Assembly (NCBI RefSeq): GCF_032397745.1
Contig: NZ_CP135921.1
Location: forward strand, 2,542,001-2,606,000
Source of the DNA: Bradyrhizobium prioriisuperbiae
GTDB taxonomy: Bacteria > Pseudomonadota > Alphaproteobacteria > Rhizobiales > Xanthobacteraceae
Length of the DNA: 64,000 nt
Reading direction: 5' to 3'
Position numbers and translations under genes: made by a program. How positions within the stretch are numbered: position 1 is the stretch's first letter; the number at the start of each line of letters is the position of its first letter. Below, one piece after another: positions 53,379 to 61,531 of this stretch. The notes beneath the pieces are model-generated. The model saw nothing but the letters and a program-made list of their open reading frames with translations. It was not told the DNA's origin and searched no databases.

Positions 53379-55646
53379 TCACAGCGGCAACCCTTCCTTC
53401 TCCGCGAACTCCTTCAGCTTGTCGCGGACCGACACGCTGCCGGCCGGGGCATCGATCAGCGGCTTGATCATCGCAGCCGCCTTGGCGACATCGAGCTCCA
53501 GGATCATGGCCTTGACCGGACCATGCGCGGTGGCTGAGAGCGACAGCGATCGATAACCAAGTGCCAGCAGCGCCAGCGCGCCGAGCGGCTGCGAGGCCAT
53601 CTCGCCGCAGAGCGATGCGGCCTTTTTGGCGGCGCTGGCCTTGGTCACGATGTCGCGCAGCGCGCGCAGCACCGGCGCCGCCAGCGTATCGAAACGATCG
53701 GCGACCTTGGCGTTGCCGCGGTCGACTGCGTACATGAACTGGAACAGGTCGTTGGAGCCCACTGAGACGAAGTCGACGCGCTTCAAGAGTTCGTCGAGCT
53801 GATAGAGCAGCGCCGGCACTTCCACCATGGTGCCGATATCGATGCGTTCCGGCAGCGGATGGCCGTGCTGGCGCAGGTAGGTGAGTTCACGTTCGACGAT
53901 GATCTTGGCCTGGTCGAATTCGGCGACTTCGGAGATCATCGGGAACATGATCTTCAGCGCCCGCCCGCCGCCGGCGCGCAGCAGCGCGCGCACCTGGCCG
54001 CGCAGCAGGCCGGGCCGGTCGAGGCCGAGCCGGATCGCGCGCCAGCCCAGCGCCGGATTTTCCTCGGTGATGGTCTCCATGTACGGCAGCGCCTTGTCGC
54101 CGCCGATGTCGAGGGTGCGGAACGTCACCGGCTTGTCGCCGGCCGCATCCAGCACCGTGCGATAGAGCTGCAACTGCTCGCTGGAGCGCGGCAGCGCCTG
54201 GCCCACCATGAATTGCAGCTCGGTGCGAAACAGCCCGATGCCGGAACAGTTGGTGTCCTCGATGTGCGGCAGGTCGATCACCAGGCCCGCATTGATCATC
54301 AATTCGATCGGCTGGCCGTCCTTGGTCACCGTCGGCTTGTCGCGCAGTGCGAGGTATTGCGCCTGCCGGCGGGCACGGAAGCGAACACGTTCCGCATAGG
54401 CGGATTCGATTTCGGCGGAGGGACGGAAATAGATCGAGCCCGATGTGCCGTCGACAATGATGGCGTCGCCGGGTTCGGCAATGCCGGCCGCATTCGGCAC
54501 TTCGCCGACGGCCGGGATGCCGAGTGCGCGGGCGACGATCGCGACATGAGAGTTCGAGGTGCCTTCCTCCAGCACCAGGCCGCGCAGCCGCTTGCGATCG
54601 TAGTCGAGCAGCGCGGCCGGCCCCATCGCGCGGGCGATCAGGATGGCGTTGTCGGGCAGCTGTTCGCGTGAAGGCGCGTGATCCTGGCCCAGCAATTGCC
54701 GCATCAGGCGATGGCCCAGATCCTCGAGGTCGTGCAGGCGTTCGCGCAGATAGGGATCGGTCGAGCGCAGCATCCGTGCGCGGGTGTCCGACTGCACGCG
54801 TTCGACCGCAGCTTCCGCGGTCAGGCCGGTTGCCACCGCCTCATGCAGCTTGTGCGACCAGCCATGGTCGTTGGCGAACATGCGATAGGCTTCCAGCACG
54901 TCGCGATGCTCGCCGCCGTCGGCCATGTCGCCGCGTTCCAGCATACGGTCGAGGTCGGCGCGCAGCTTGGCCAGCGCGGTGTCGAGCCGCTTGATTTCCT
55001 TCGGCAGGTCCTCGGCGATGTAGTTGGTGATCACCACGCGCGGTTCGTGCAGTACCACATGTCCCAGCGCGATGCCGTCGGACAGGATCGAGCCGGTCTG
55101 GTGCAGCGAATGGCGGGCGGCGGGCTCGGCACCGGGCCGCGCCAGCGCCGACAGCTCGCCGGAGGCGACCATTTCCGCGACCACCATCGCGGTGGTCTGC
55201 AGCGCCTCGACCTCTTCTTCGACATAGGTGCGGTGGGCGCGGTTCTGCACCACCAGCACGCCCAGGGTGTTGCCCGAGCGCAGGATCGGCACGCCGAGGA
55301 ACGAGTGGTAGATTTCTTCGCCGGTCTCCGGACGGTAGGAATAGGCCGGATGGTTTTGCGCGTTGGACAGGTTGAGCGGCGTCGCTTCGCTGGCGACCAG
55401 GCCGACCAGGCCTTCGTGGGCGTTCAGCACGGTCAAATGGACCGCGTCGCGGTTTAGGCCTTCGGTTGCGTACAATTCCAGCGTGTTGTCGACGCGCAGC
55501 ACATAAGTCGAGCACACCTCCGCCACCATGTTGGCGGCGATCAGCACCACGATCTTGTCCAGCCGCTCCTGAGCGCTGACCGGTTCGGCCATCACTTCGC
55601 GGAGCCGTCTCAACAAGACGCGGGGGCCTCCCAGCGCGCTCCGCAT
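53379..55646 (-). CDS. ptsP: Nitrogen-type PTS enzyme I (EI-Ntr)
   Basis: Phosphoenolpyruvate-protein phosphotransferase that starts the regulatory PTS-Ntr relay (EI-Ntr to NPr to EIIA-Ntr). 755 residues: N-terminal GAF domain at about 15-165; NPr-binding helical region; phosphohistidine domain with His near 367 in EGTSNSHVAIVARALG; PEP-binding barrel with IGLFRTELQFM, RTLDIGGDKALPYM, EVPALLYQLDELL, SVGSNDLFQF and SLCGEMASQP. The GAF domain may sense glutamine, as in other EI-Ntr. The SD GGAGG is about ten bases before the ATG. The partners ptsO and ptsN are not in the window. A strong hairpin lies in the leader. Confidence 0.96.
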   Translation of the reverse strand: MRSALGGPRVLLRRLREVMAEPVSAQERLDKIVVLIAANMVAEVCSTYVLRVDNTLELYATEGLNRDAVHLTVLNAHEGLVGLVASEATPLNLSNAQNHPAYSYRPETGEEIYHSFLGVPILRSGNTLGVLVVQNRAHRTYVEEEVEALQTTAMVVAEMVASGELSALARPGAEPAARHSLHQTGSILSDGIALGHVVLHEPRVVITNYIAEDLPKEIKRLDTALAKLRADLDRMLERGDMADGGEHRDVLEAYRMFANDHGWSHKLHEAVATGLTAEAAVERVQSDTRARMLRSTDPYLRERLHDLEDLGHRLMRQLLGQDHAPSREQLPDNAILIARAMGPAALLDYDRKRLRGLVLEEGTSNSHVAIVARALGIPAVGEVPNAAGIAEPGDAIIVDGTSGSIYFRPSAEIESAYAERVRFRARRQAQYLALRDKPTVTKDGQPIELMINAGLVIDLPHIEDTNCSGIGLFRTELQFMVGQALPRSSEQLQLYRTVLDAAGDKPVTFRTLDIGGDKALPYMETITEENPALGWRAIRLGLDRPGLLRGQVRALLRAGGGRALKIMFPMISEVAEFDQAKIIVERELTYLRQHGHPLPERIDIGTMVEVPALLYQLDELLKRVDFVSVGSNDLFQFMYAVDRGNAKVADRFDTLAAPVLRALRDIVTKASAAKKAASLCGEMASQPLGALALLALGYRSLSLSATAHGPVKAMILELDVAKAAAMIKPLIDAPAGSVSVRDKLKEFAEKEGLPL

Positions 55647-55974
55647 GTGCCGTCACCTCCGCCTGCGTTCCCGGCGTTTCGCCTGGTCAGCGCGCCGGAG
55701 TTAAACCTCAGAAATACAACAGCTTTTCGTGTGTCCCGAGTGGTCCGGCCAGAACCTGGCCGATTCGGGACACAGTAAACTGTGACACATTTTGTCGCTG
55801 CCTATTCCTCAGGCGTATAGCGAAATTGTGTTTGTTTTGCCAAGCAAAACGCCTGCCACGAGGGGCTGTCCGTGGGAGCTGTGCACCGGTGTTTTTCAAT
55901 CCAGCCGGGTCTCGGGATGCGCCCGTCTGGATTGAGCCGCCGTCGGGTCTGCTTTTGGTGTAATCGGTGTCTAA
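55647..55974. other. Leader region of ptsP
   Basis: 328 bases with no gene. They contain the hairpin and palindrome at 55731-55783 and presumably the ptsP promoter in the AT-richer part at about 55784-55850. The downstream end of the aminoglycoside-kinase gene has no obvious terminator here. Confidence 0.5.
55731..55783 (-). promoter_or_regulatory. Hairpin and palindrome in the ptsP leader
   Basis: Outer arms GTGTCCCGA (55731-55739) and TCGGGACAC (55765-55773) enclose an inner GGCCAG-AAC-CTGGCC stem (55747-55761). Directly adjoining is ACAGTAAACTGT (55772-55783), a 5-bp-arm palindrome. It is about 85-140 bases from the ptsP start, so could act as an operator or as a leader RNA structure. Confidence 0.55.
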
Positions 55975-56784
55975 TTACCGATCGAATTCAGCGATTGCCT
56001 GCTCGGCAACGTGGAAATCGATGTCTGGGTCATTGCCGTCTTCGAGGAACCAGGCGGCCGACAGGCCGCTCCAGGCGATGATCCATTGCAGCAGGCGCCG
56101 GCGCTCAAGGCCCGATCGGGCCGTGACGATCTCCAGCCGGCGCTGGAAACAGCCGGGCAGGGTGGCGACCGGGCGCGAGGGATCGCTCAGGTCCGGATTG
56201 CTGAAGATGTTGGCGTAGTCGAAACCGCGCTCGCCGATCAGCCGTTTCGGATCGATGGCGAACCAGCCGCGCTCGCCGAAATCCAGCACATTGTCGTGGT
56301 GGATGTCGCCATGCAGCACGGTGATCTCCCGCGGGTCGGCCAGCAGCCTGTCGGCTTCGGCAAGGCAGCGCGCGAGCACGCCACCATGGGCCGATGCCGC
56401 CGGTGCCAGATCCTTGAACCACGCCTTGAGCGGGATCAGCTCGGGCGGCTGTTGTGGCCGCGGCGCATGCAGTTTCGCCACGACGTCGCACAGGATCGCG
56501 GTGGCCTCATCGTCGCGTCCGTTGCGGGCATAGTCGGAGAGGGACCGCTGACCTAGTGCGCGCTCCAGCAGAATCGCCTCGTCGGACGCCGCCAGCACGC
56601 GAGCGGCGCCCTCGCCATTCCACCATGTCATCAGCAGGCCGCCGAACTTCTCCTCGCTGTTGATGGCGATCTTCAGCATCGCTGCCTCGCCCTGCCGGCG
56701 CACCGGCAGCAGACGGGCACCCCAGGTCACGATGGGATCGCCGTCCGGCGTCAGGTCCCATCGCGCGAGGTACTCGTCGAACAT
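55975..56784 (-). CDS. Aminoglycoside 6-phosphotransferase-like kinase (APH(6)/hydroxyurea kinase family)
   Basis: 269 residues with the kinase-like phosphotransferase core: EITVLHGDIHHDNVLDFG (catalytic loop, HGDxxxxN), WFAIDPKRLIGERGFDYANIF (metal-binding DPK variant of this family), and the family-specific N-terminal region EYLARWDLTPDGDPI... and TWWNGEGAARVLAASDEAILLERA. The PF04655 family includes streptomycin 6-phosphotransferases, but chromosomal members in soil alphaproteobacteria have unproven substrates. It starts 18 bases after lysC on the same strand, so is probably in its transcript. Resistance should not be assumed. Confidence 0.85.
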   Translation of the reverse strand: MFDEYLARWDLTPDGDPIVTWGARLLPVRRQGEAAMLKIAINSEEKFGGLLMTWWNGEGAARVLAASDEAILLERALGQRSLSDYARNGRDDEATAILCDVVAKLHAPRPQQPPELIPLKAWFKDLAPAASAHGGVLARCLAEADRLLADPREITVLHGDIHHDNVLDFGERGWFAIDPKRLIGERGFDYANIFSNPDLSDPSRPVATLPGCFQRRLEIVTARSGLERRRLLQWIIAWSGLSAAWFLEDGNDPDIDFHVAEQAIAEFDR

Positions 56785-56802
56785 CGGAGGCAGAAGAAGA
56801 TC

Positions 56803-58059
56803 CTATGCCTGGTCCAGGCCGTACAGCGTGTGCAGGGTGCGCACCGCGAGCTCGGTATAGGCCGCGTCGATCAAGAGCGAGAACTTGATTTCCGAGGTGG
56901 TGATGGCGCGGATGTTGATGTTGCGCTCCGACAGCGCCTTGAAGGCTTGCGCCGCGACGCCGGCATGGCTGCGCATGCCGATGCCGATCACCGACACCTT
57001 GGCGACGTCGGTGGCGCTGTCCACCGACTTGTAGCCGATCTTGTCCTTGGCCTTGGCAATGGTGTCCTTGGCACGGCCGTAATCCGCTGCCGGCACCGTG
57101 AAGGTGAGGTCGGTGGTCTTGCCGTCCTCGGAGACGTTCTGCACGATCATGTCGACGTTGATGCTGGCGTCCGCCAGCGGCCCGAAGATCGCGGCGGCGA
57201 CGCCCGGCTTGTCCTCGATATGGCGCACGGAGATTTGAGCTTCGTCCTTCGAAAAGGCGATGCCGGTGACGACTTGGCTTTCCACGATCTCCTCCTCGCT
57301 GCAAATCAGCGTGCCCGGCGGCTGGTTGGCGTACGGGTCAATGTCTTCGGGTTTATCGAAACTGGAGCGCACGAACACGCGCACATTGTGCACCATGCCG
57401 AGCTCGACGGAGCGCACCTGCAGCACCTTGGCGCCTTGCGAGGCGAGCTCCAGCATTTCCTCGAACGCCACCTTGTCGAGCCGTCTCGCCTTCGGCACCA
57501 CCCGCGGGTCGGTGGTGTAGACGCCGTCGACGTCGGTGTAGATGTCGCAGCGGTCGGCATGGATCGCGGCCGCAATGGCCACAGCAGAGGTGTCCGAGCC
57601 GCCGCGGCCGAGCGTGGTGATGCGGCCGGTCTGCTCATGGATGCCCTGGAAGCCGGCGATGACGGCCACTTCCTTGCGTTCCTTGAAGCGGGTGATCAGC
57701 TCGGTGCCGTCGATGCCGAGAATGCGGGCGGAGGCATGCGCGTCGCTGGTGATGATGGGGATCTGCCAGCCCTGCCAGGAGCGCGCCTGGATGCCGAGCG
57801 CCTGCAGCGCGATCGCCAGCAGGCCCGACGTCACCTGCTCGCCGGAGGCGACGATGGCATCGTACTCCCGCGCGTCGTGCAGGGCCGAGGCGTCGGTCGC
57901 CCAGGCCACCAACTCGTTGGTCTTGCCCGACATGGCGGAGACCACCACAGCGACCTCATGGCCGGCGTCGACCTCACGCTTCACATGGCGTGCGACATTG
58001 CGGATACGTTCGATGTTGGCGACCGACGTGCCGCCGAATTTCATGACAAGCCGGCCCAT
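56803..58059 (-). CDS. lysC: Aspartate kinase
   Basis: First step to lysine, threonine and methionine: phosphorylates L-aspartate. Amino acid kinase domain with LVMKFGGTSVANIERIRN, TTLGRGGSDTSAVAIAAA and DIYTDVDGVYTTDPRVV. Two C-terminal ACT domains (about 265-410; VEDKPG-type HIEDKPGVAAAIFGPLA and VIGIGMRSHAGVAAQAFKAL) bind lysine/threonine for feedback. The ATG at 58059 (MGRLVMKFGG) gives 418 residues; a GTG at 58080 would add seven. It is divergent from the PH-domain gene. Confidence 0.97.
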   Translation of the reverse strand: MGRLVMKFGGTSVANIERIRNVARHVKREVDAGHEVAVVVSAMSGKTNELVAWATDASALHDAREYDAIVASGEQVTSGLLAIALQALGIQARSWQGWQIPIITSDAHASARILGIDGTELITRFKERKEVAVIAGFQGIHEQTGRITTLGRGGSDTSAVAIAAAIHADRCDIYTDVDGVYTTDPRVVPKARRLDKVAFEEMLELASQGAKVLQVRSVELGMVHNVRVFVRSSFDKPEDIDPYANQPPGTLICSEEEIVESQVVTGIAFSKDEAQISVRHIEDKPGVAAAIFGPLADASINVDMIVQNVSEDGKTTDLTFTVPAADYGRAKDTIAKAKDKIGYKSVDSATDVAKVSVIGIGMRSHAGVAAQAFKALSERNINIRAITTSEIKFSLLIDAAYTELAVRTLHTLYGLDQA

Positions 58060-58248
58060 GCGAGTGGCGTCGTCCTTCACGGGTTAACAAGTTGAACAGC
58101 CGCGCAAAAATGAAGTGCGCAAGCCAAAAGGCGCGTATACAGAAAGCCGGGATTTGGGGCAAGTCACCGTGTCCGGCGCCTTTGGGCGGCGCCGGATTTG
58201 TTGTCGCAGGGGGGTGCCCGGCGTCCGGGACCGACAGGACAGGCAGAC

Positions 58249-58716
58249 ATGGCCCGCTATATCGAGCAGATCCTGCAGCCCGGGGAAAAAGTCCTGTATT
58301 CCACGACCTTGCACGGGATCATCTATCTCCCGGCAGTGATCGCCTGGATTGTGGCGCTGGGCTGTTTCGTGATGGAGCGCCGGGCCCAGACCGACGGTGG
58401 TAACATGGCTTGGCTCAGTCTCGCAGGGCTTGCCGCCATCGGCGCGGTCTACTGGACCGTGAAGGCCTGGTTTCAGCGCTGGATCACCGAGACCGACGTC
58501 ACTTCGCTGCGAGTTGTCCACAAGGAGGGCTTCATCCAGCGCAATACCTTCGAGATGAACCTCGACAAGGTGGAAAGCGTGGATGTCGATCAGAGCATCC
58601 TGGGCCGCATTTTCGGCTACGGCAACGTGACCATCTTCGGGGTGGGCGAGGGCCGGAAAACCATCGAGATGATTGCGTCGCCGCTGCAATTCCGTAATCA
58701 TATCACCGCGCGCTAG
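58249..58716 (+). CDS. PH-domain membrane protein (bPH2/YdbS-like)
   Basis: 155 residues from the ATG at 58249 (MARYIEQILQPGEKVLYST). Two membrane segments (IIYLPAVIAWIVALGCFVM and MAWLSLAGLAAIGAVYWTV) are followed by a bacterial PH domain: WITETDVTSLRVVHKEGFIQRNTFEMNLDKVESVDVDQSILGRIFGYGNVTIFGVG. The function is unknown; related YdbS/YdbT proteins affect envelope stress. It lies upstream of ubiG. Confidence 0.88.
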   Translation: MARYIEQILQPGEKVLYSTTLHGIIYLPAVIAWIVALGCFVMERRAQTDGGNMAWLSLAGLAAIGAVYWTVKAWFQRWITETDVTSLRVVHKEGFIQRNTFEMNLDKVESVDVDQSILGRIFGYGNVTIFGVGEGRKTIEMIASPLQFRNHITAR

Positions 58717-58796
58717 CGACGGCGCGTGAGTCGTTAGAGCCAAGCAATCAAACAATAAGAACTGTCCGCGACCCCGAAAACCTGTCACACCGAGCA

Positions 58797-59555
58797 ATGG
58801 CCGCCAGCAACCCGATTTCGTCTCCTGCCTCGACCGTGGATCCCGCGGAAGTCGCGAAGTTTTCGCGCCTGTCCGACGAATGGTGGGATCCGAAGGGCAA
58901 GATGGCGCCGCTGCACAAGATCAATCCGCTGCGGCTCGGCTACATCCGCGACGCCGCTTGCCGCAAGTTCGAGCGCAGTGTGCGCAGCCTGAGCTGCCTG
59001 TCCGGGCTGCGCATTCTGGACATCGGCTGTGGCGCCGGCCTGTTGTGCGAGCCGTTCACCCGGCTCGGCGCCCAGGTCATCGGCATCGATCCCTCGGAAA
59101 CCAACATCGCCACCGCCAAGCTGCATGCCGCCAAGTCGCACCTGCTGGTCGACTACCGCTGCACGACCGTGGAGGAGATCGATCCGCGCGAGCGTTTCGA
59201 CGTGGTGCTGGCGATGGAAGTGATCGAGCATGTCACTGACGTGGGCGCCTTCCTCGACCGCTGCGCCGCGCTGATGAAGCCGTCCGGCATGATGGTGGTC
59301 TCGACCCTGAACCGCAACTGGAAGAGTTTTGCGCTGGCGATCGTCGGCGCCGAATACGTGCTGCGCTGGCTGCCGCGCGGCACCCATGAGTGGAACAAGT
59401 TCGTCACCCCGGACGAACTCGCGCTGCATCTGGAGCGCAATCGCCTCGGCATCACCGAGCAGTCCGGCGTGGTCTACAGTCCGTTCGCGGACAAATGGAC
59501 GTTGTCCGGGGATATGGACGTTAATTACATGGTGGTTGCGGAAACCGCCGGGTAG
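58797..59555 (+). CDS. ubiG: Ubiquinone biosynthesis O-methyltransferase
   Basis: SAM-dependent enzyme for both O-methylations in ubiquinone synthesis. 252 residues: FSRLSDEWWDPKGKMAPLHKINPLRLGYI, RILDIGCGAGLLCEPFTRLGAQVIGIDPS (SAM motif I), DVVLAMEVIEHVTD, and the UbiG signature LPRGTHEWNKFVTPDELA. It ends VVYSPFADKWTLSGDMDVNYM. Complete. It sits next to lysC across a divergent gap, a conserved alphaproteobacterial neighbourhood. Confidence 0.97.
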   Translation: MAASNPISSPASTVDPAEVAKFSRLSDEWWDPKGKMAPLHKINPLRLGYIRDAACRKFERSVRSLSCLSGLRILDIGCGAGLLCEPFTRLGAQVIGIDPSETNIATAKLHAAKSHLLVDYRCTTVEEIDPRERFDVVLAMEVIEHVTDVGAFLDRCAALMKPSGMMVVSTLNRNWKSFALAIVGAEYVLRWLPRGTHEWNKFVTPDELALHLERNRLGITEQSGVVYSPFADKWTLSGDMDVNYMVVAETAG

Positions 59556-59588
59556 GTGGCGTTTCGTCGTGCTCAGCCAGGCTTTGTC

Positions 59589-60500
59589 ATGATCGAACTC
59601 GCCTGGCTCTGGAGTCCCTTCACTTTGATCGGCGCGGCGGGCCAGGTGGCGCGCAACGCCATGCAGCGTGGCCTGACCGGCCCGCTCGGCACCGTCGGCG
59701 CCACCCACATCCGGTTTCTGTTCGGATTTCCGTTTTCGCTGCTGTTCCTGGCAGGTGTCCTGTTTGTCACGGGGGATGCGTGGCCCTCGCTGTCACAGGC
59801 GTTCTGGCCATGGCTGGTGCTCGGCGCGCTGATGCAGATTGCGGGCACGGCGCTGATGTTGGCGGCGATGACCGAGCGGTCCTTCGTCGTGACCACGGCC
59901 TATATCAAGACCGAACCTATACAGGCTGCAGCGTTCGGCTTCGCGTTTCTCGGCGATCACCTGACCATCGTGAAGGTGGTTGCGATCGTCATTGCGACGT
60001 TCGGTGTCATCGTCACGGCGCTGCGCCCTGGCGGCTCCAAAAGTTTTGCCGATCTCAGGCCGACGCTGCTCGGGCTCGCGGCGGCGGCGGCGGCGGCGGC
60101 GGCCTTCGCCTTGTCGGCGGTCGGCTTTCGCGGCGCGATCCTCAACGTTCACGGCGTCTCGTTCGTGACTTCGGCCTCGTTCACCCTGGTGTGCGGGCTG
60201 CTGCTGCAGACCGTGCTGCTGACCAGCTACCTGATCGCGCGCGACCGGGAGGTGTTGCGGGCGATCATGCGGCTCTGGAAGCCGTCGCTGTTCGCCGGCT
60301 TCATGGGCGCGTTCGCCTCGCAGTTCTGGTATCTGGCGTTCGCGCTCACCGCCGTCGCCAATGTGCGCACGCTGGCGCTGGTCGAAGTGCTGCTGGCGCA
60401 GGGCGTGGCGTATTATTCGTTCAAGCAGCCGCTGTCGCTGCGGGAGTTTGTCGGGATTGTGTTGATTGTGATTGGTGTTGCGCTGCTGGTGGCGACCTGA
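59589..60500 (+). CDS. DMT-superfamily permease
   Basis: 303 residues from the ATG at 59589 (MIELAWLWSPFTLIGAAGQ), about ten membrane segments in two EamA-like halves. It has the FVVTTAYIKTEPIQAAAFGFAFLGD pattern and LALVEVLLAQGVAYYSFKQPLSLREFVG in the second half, a pattern of a DMT subgroup common in rhizobia. Nine consecutive Ala are encoded by a GCG/GGC run at about 60078-60102. The substrate is unknown. It begins 33 bases after ubiG. Confidence 0.86.
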   Translation: MIELAWLWSPFTLIGAAGQVARNAMQRGLTGPLGTVGATHIRFLFGFPFSLLFLAGVLFVTGDAWPSLSQAFWPWLVLGALMQIAGTALMLAAMTERSFVVTTAYIKTEPIQAAAFGFAFLGDHLTIVKVVAIVIATFGVIVTALRPGGSKSFADLRPTLLGLAAAAAAAAAFALSAVGFRGAILNVHGVSFVTSASFTLVCGLLLQTVLLTSYLIARDREVLRAIMRLWKPSLFAGFMGAFASQFWYLAFALTAVANVRTLALVEVLLAQGVAYYSFKQPLSLREFVGIVLIVIGVALLVAT

Positions 60501-60518
60501 GTGGTAGGATTTAGCGCC

Positions 60519-60597
60519 GTAGCCCGGATGAGCGAAGCGATATCCGGGACAGCCGCGCCAAGATCATCCCGGATGTCGCTTCGCTCATCCGGGCTAC
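60519..60597. repeat. Palindromic intergenic repeat, GTAGCCCGGATG family (copy 2)
   Basis: Arms 60519-60549 (GTAGCCCGGATGAGCGAAGC...) and 60567-60597 are nearly perfect complements around a 17-base loop. It lies between two convergent permease genes, where it may terminate both. Confidence 0.9.
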
Positions 60598-60614
60598 AGA
60601 TTCAGCGCTGGTGT

Positions 60615-61043
60615 TTAGCGCTTCAACACCAGCAACACAGCGCCAGCCGAAATCAGCGCAATGCCGGCCCATCCCGTCGCCGACGGCCGCTCGCCGAGAA
60701 ACACGAAGGCGAACAGGGCGACCAGCACGACGCTCAGCTTGTCGATCGGCGCCACCAGTGTCGCCGGTCCGAGCTTCAGGGCGCGAAAATAACACAGCCA
60801 TGAGGCGCCGGTGGCGAGGCCCGACAGCACCAGGAAGGTCCAGGTCTTGGTCGAAATCTCGCCCGGTGCGCGGAATTGTCCGGTCGCGAGCAGGATCAAG
60901 GCGAAGCTGATCAGCACAATGATGGTGCGGATGAACGTGGCCAGGTCCGGATTGATGTTTTCGACGCCGACCTTGGCGAAGATTGCCGTCAGGGCCGCGA
61001 ATGATGCCGACAGCAGCGCCCAGATTTGCCAGGAGAGCGTCAG
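60615..61043 (-). CDS. Single-domain EamA transporter (half-size DMT), probable CTG start
   Basis: 142 residues, about five membrane segments, one EamA repeat: LSWQIWALLSASFAALTAIFAKVGVENINPDLATFIRT, then ALILLATGQF, SGLATGASWLCYFRALKLGPATLVAPIDKLSVVLVALFAFVFLGERPSATG. Such half-size carriers act as dimers. The family begins with xTLSWQIWALLSA, and the matching codon here is CTG at 61043-61041. It overlaps the DUF1178 stop as CTGA in place of the usual ATGA. The first ATG (60917) would cut off a membrane segment and the DLATFIRT signature. Confidence 0.78.
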   Translation of the reverse strand: MTLSWQIWALLSASFAALTAIFAKVGVENINPDLATFIRTIIVLISFALILLATGQFRAPGEISTKTWTFLVLSGLATGASWLCYFRALKLGPATLVAPIDKLSVVLVALFAFVFLGERPSATGWAGIALISAGAVLLVLKR

Positions 61044-61531
61044 TTGCGGTCGTCCGGCAGGTTCGGCAGCGGCGCGACATCGATGCCTTCGTCGATCAGG
61101 TCGCGCGCTTCCTCGAGCGAAGCTTCGCCGTAGATCGGCCGATGCTCGATATCGCCATAATGCATCTTGCGGGCTTCGGTCGGGAAGCTCTCGCCGACAT
61201 TGTCGGCCTTGCTGACGATGTGGTCGCGCAATTCCCTGAGCTTGGCGCGCAGTTCACGCTCCTGCGTCGAGATCAGCGGAACCACTTCAGTTGCAGCGGC
61301 TTCGGTCGCCATCGCTTCGGGGACAACAGCTTGAGGTGCGGGTACGGCGGCCGCCTTGGCGTTGCCCTTTTTGGTCAGGCGCGGCGCCATGATCGCCTTT
61401 TCCACTTTGGTGGAGTCGCAGGTCGGGCAGCTCACCAGCTTGCGCTTGTGCTGGCTTTCATAGGCCGCAGAGCTCTGGAACCAGCTTTCGAAAGCATGGC
61501 CCTTCTCGCACCGGAGCGCGTAGCGGATCAT
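61040..61531 (-). CDS. DUF1178 family protein
   Basis: 163 residues. N-terminal zinc-ribbon-like domain with MIRYALRCEKGHAFESWFQSSAAYESQ and VSCPTCDSTKVEKAIMAPRL (Cys near 8, then a CxxC). This is followed by an Ala/Val-rich linker and a helical C-terminal part GESFPTEARKMHYGDIEHRPIYGEASLEEARDLIDEG. The function is unknown, although the family is nearly always next to a nitrilase gene, as here. The ATG overlaps the nitrilase stop (ATGA). Confidence 0.93.
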   Translation of the reverse strand: MIRYALRCEKGHAFESWFQSSAAYESQHKRKLVSCPTCDSTKVEKAIMAPRLTKKGNAKAAAVPAPQAVVPEAMATEAAATEVVPLISTQERELRAKLRELRDHIVSKADNVGESFPTEARKMHYGDIEHRPIYGEASLEEARDLIDEGIDVAPLPNLPDDRN

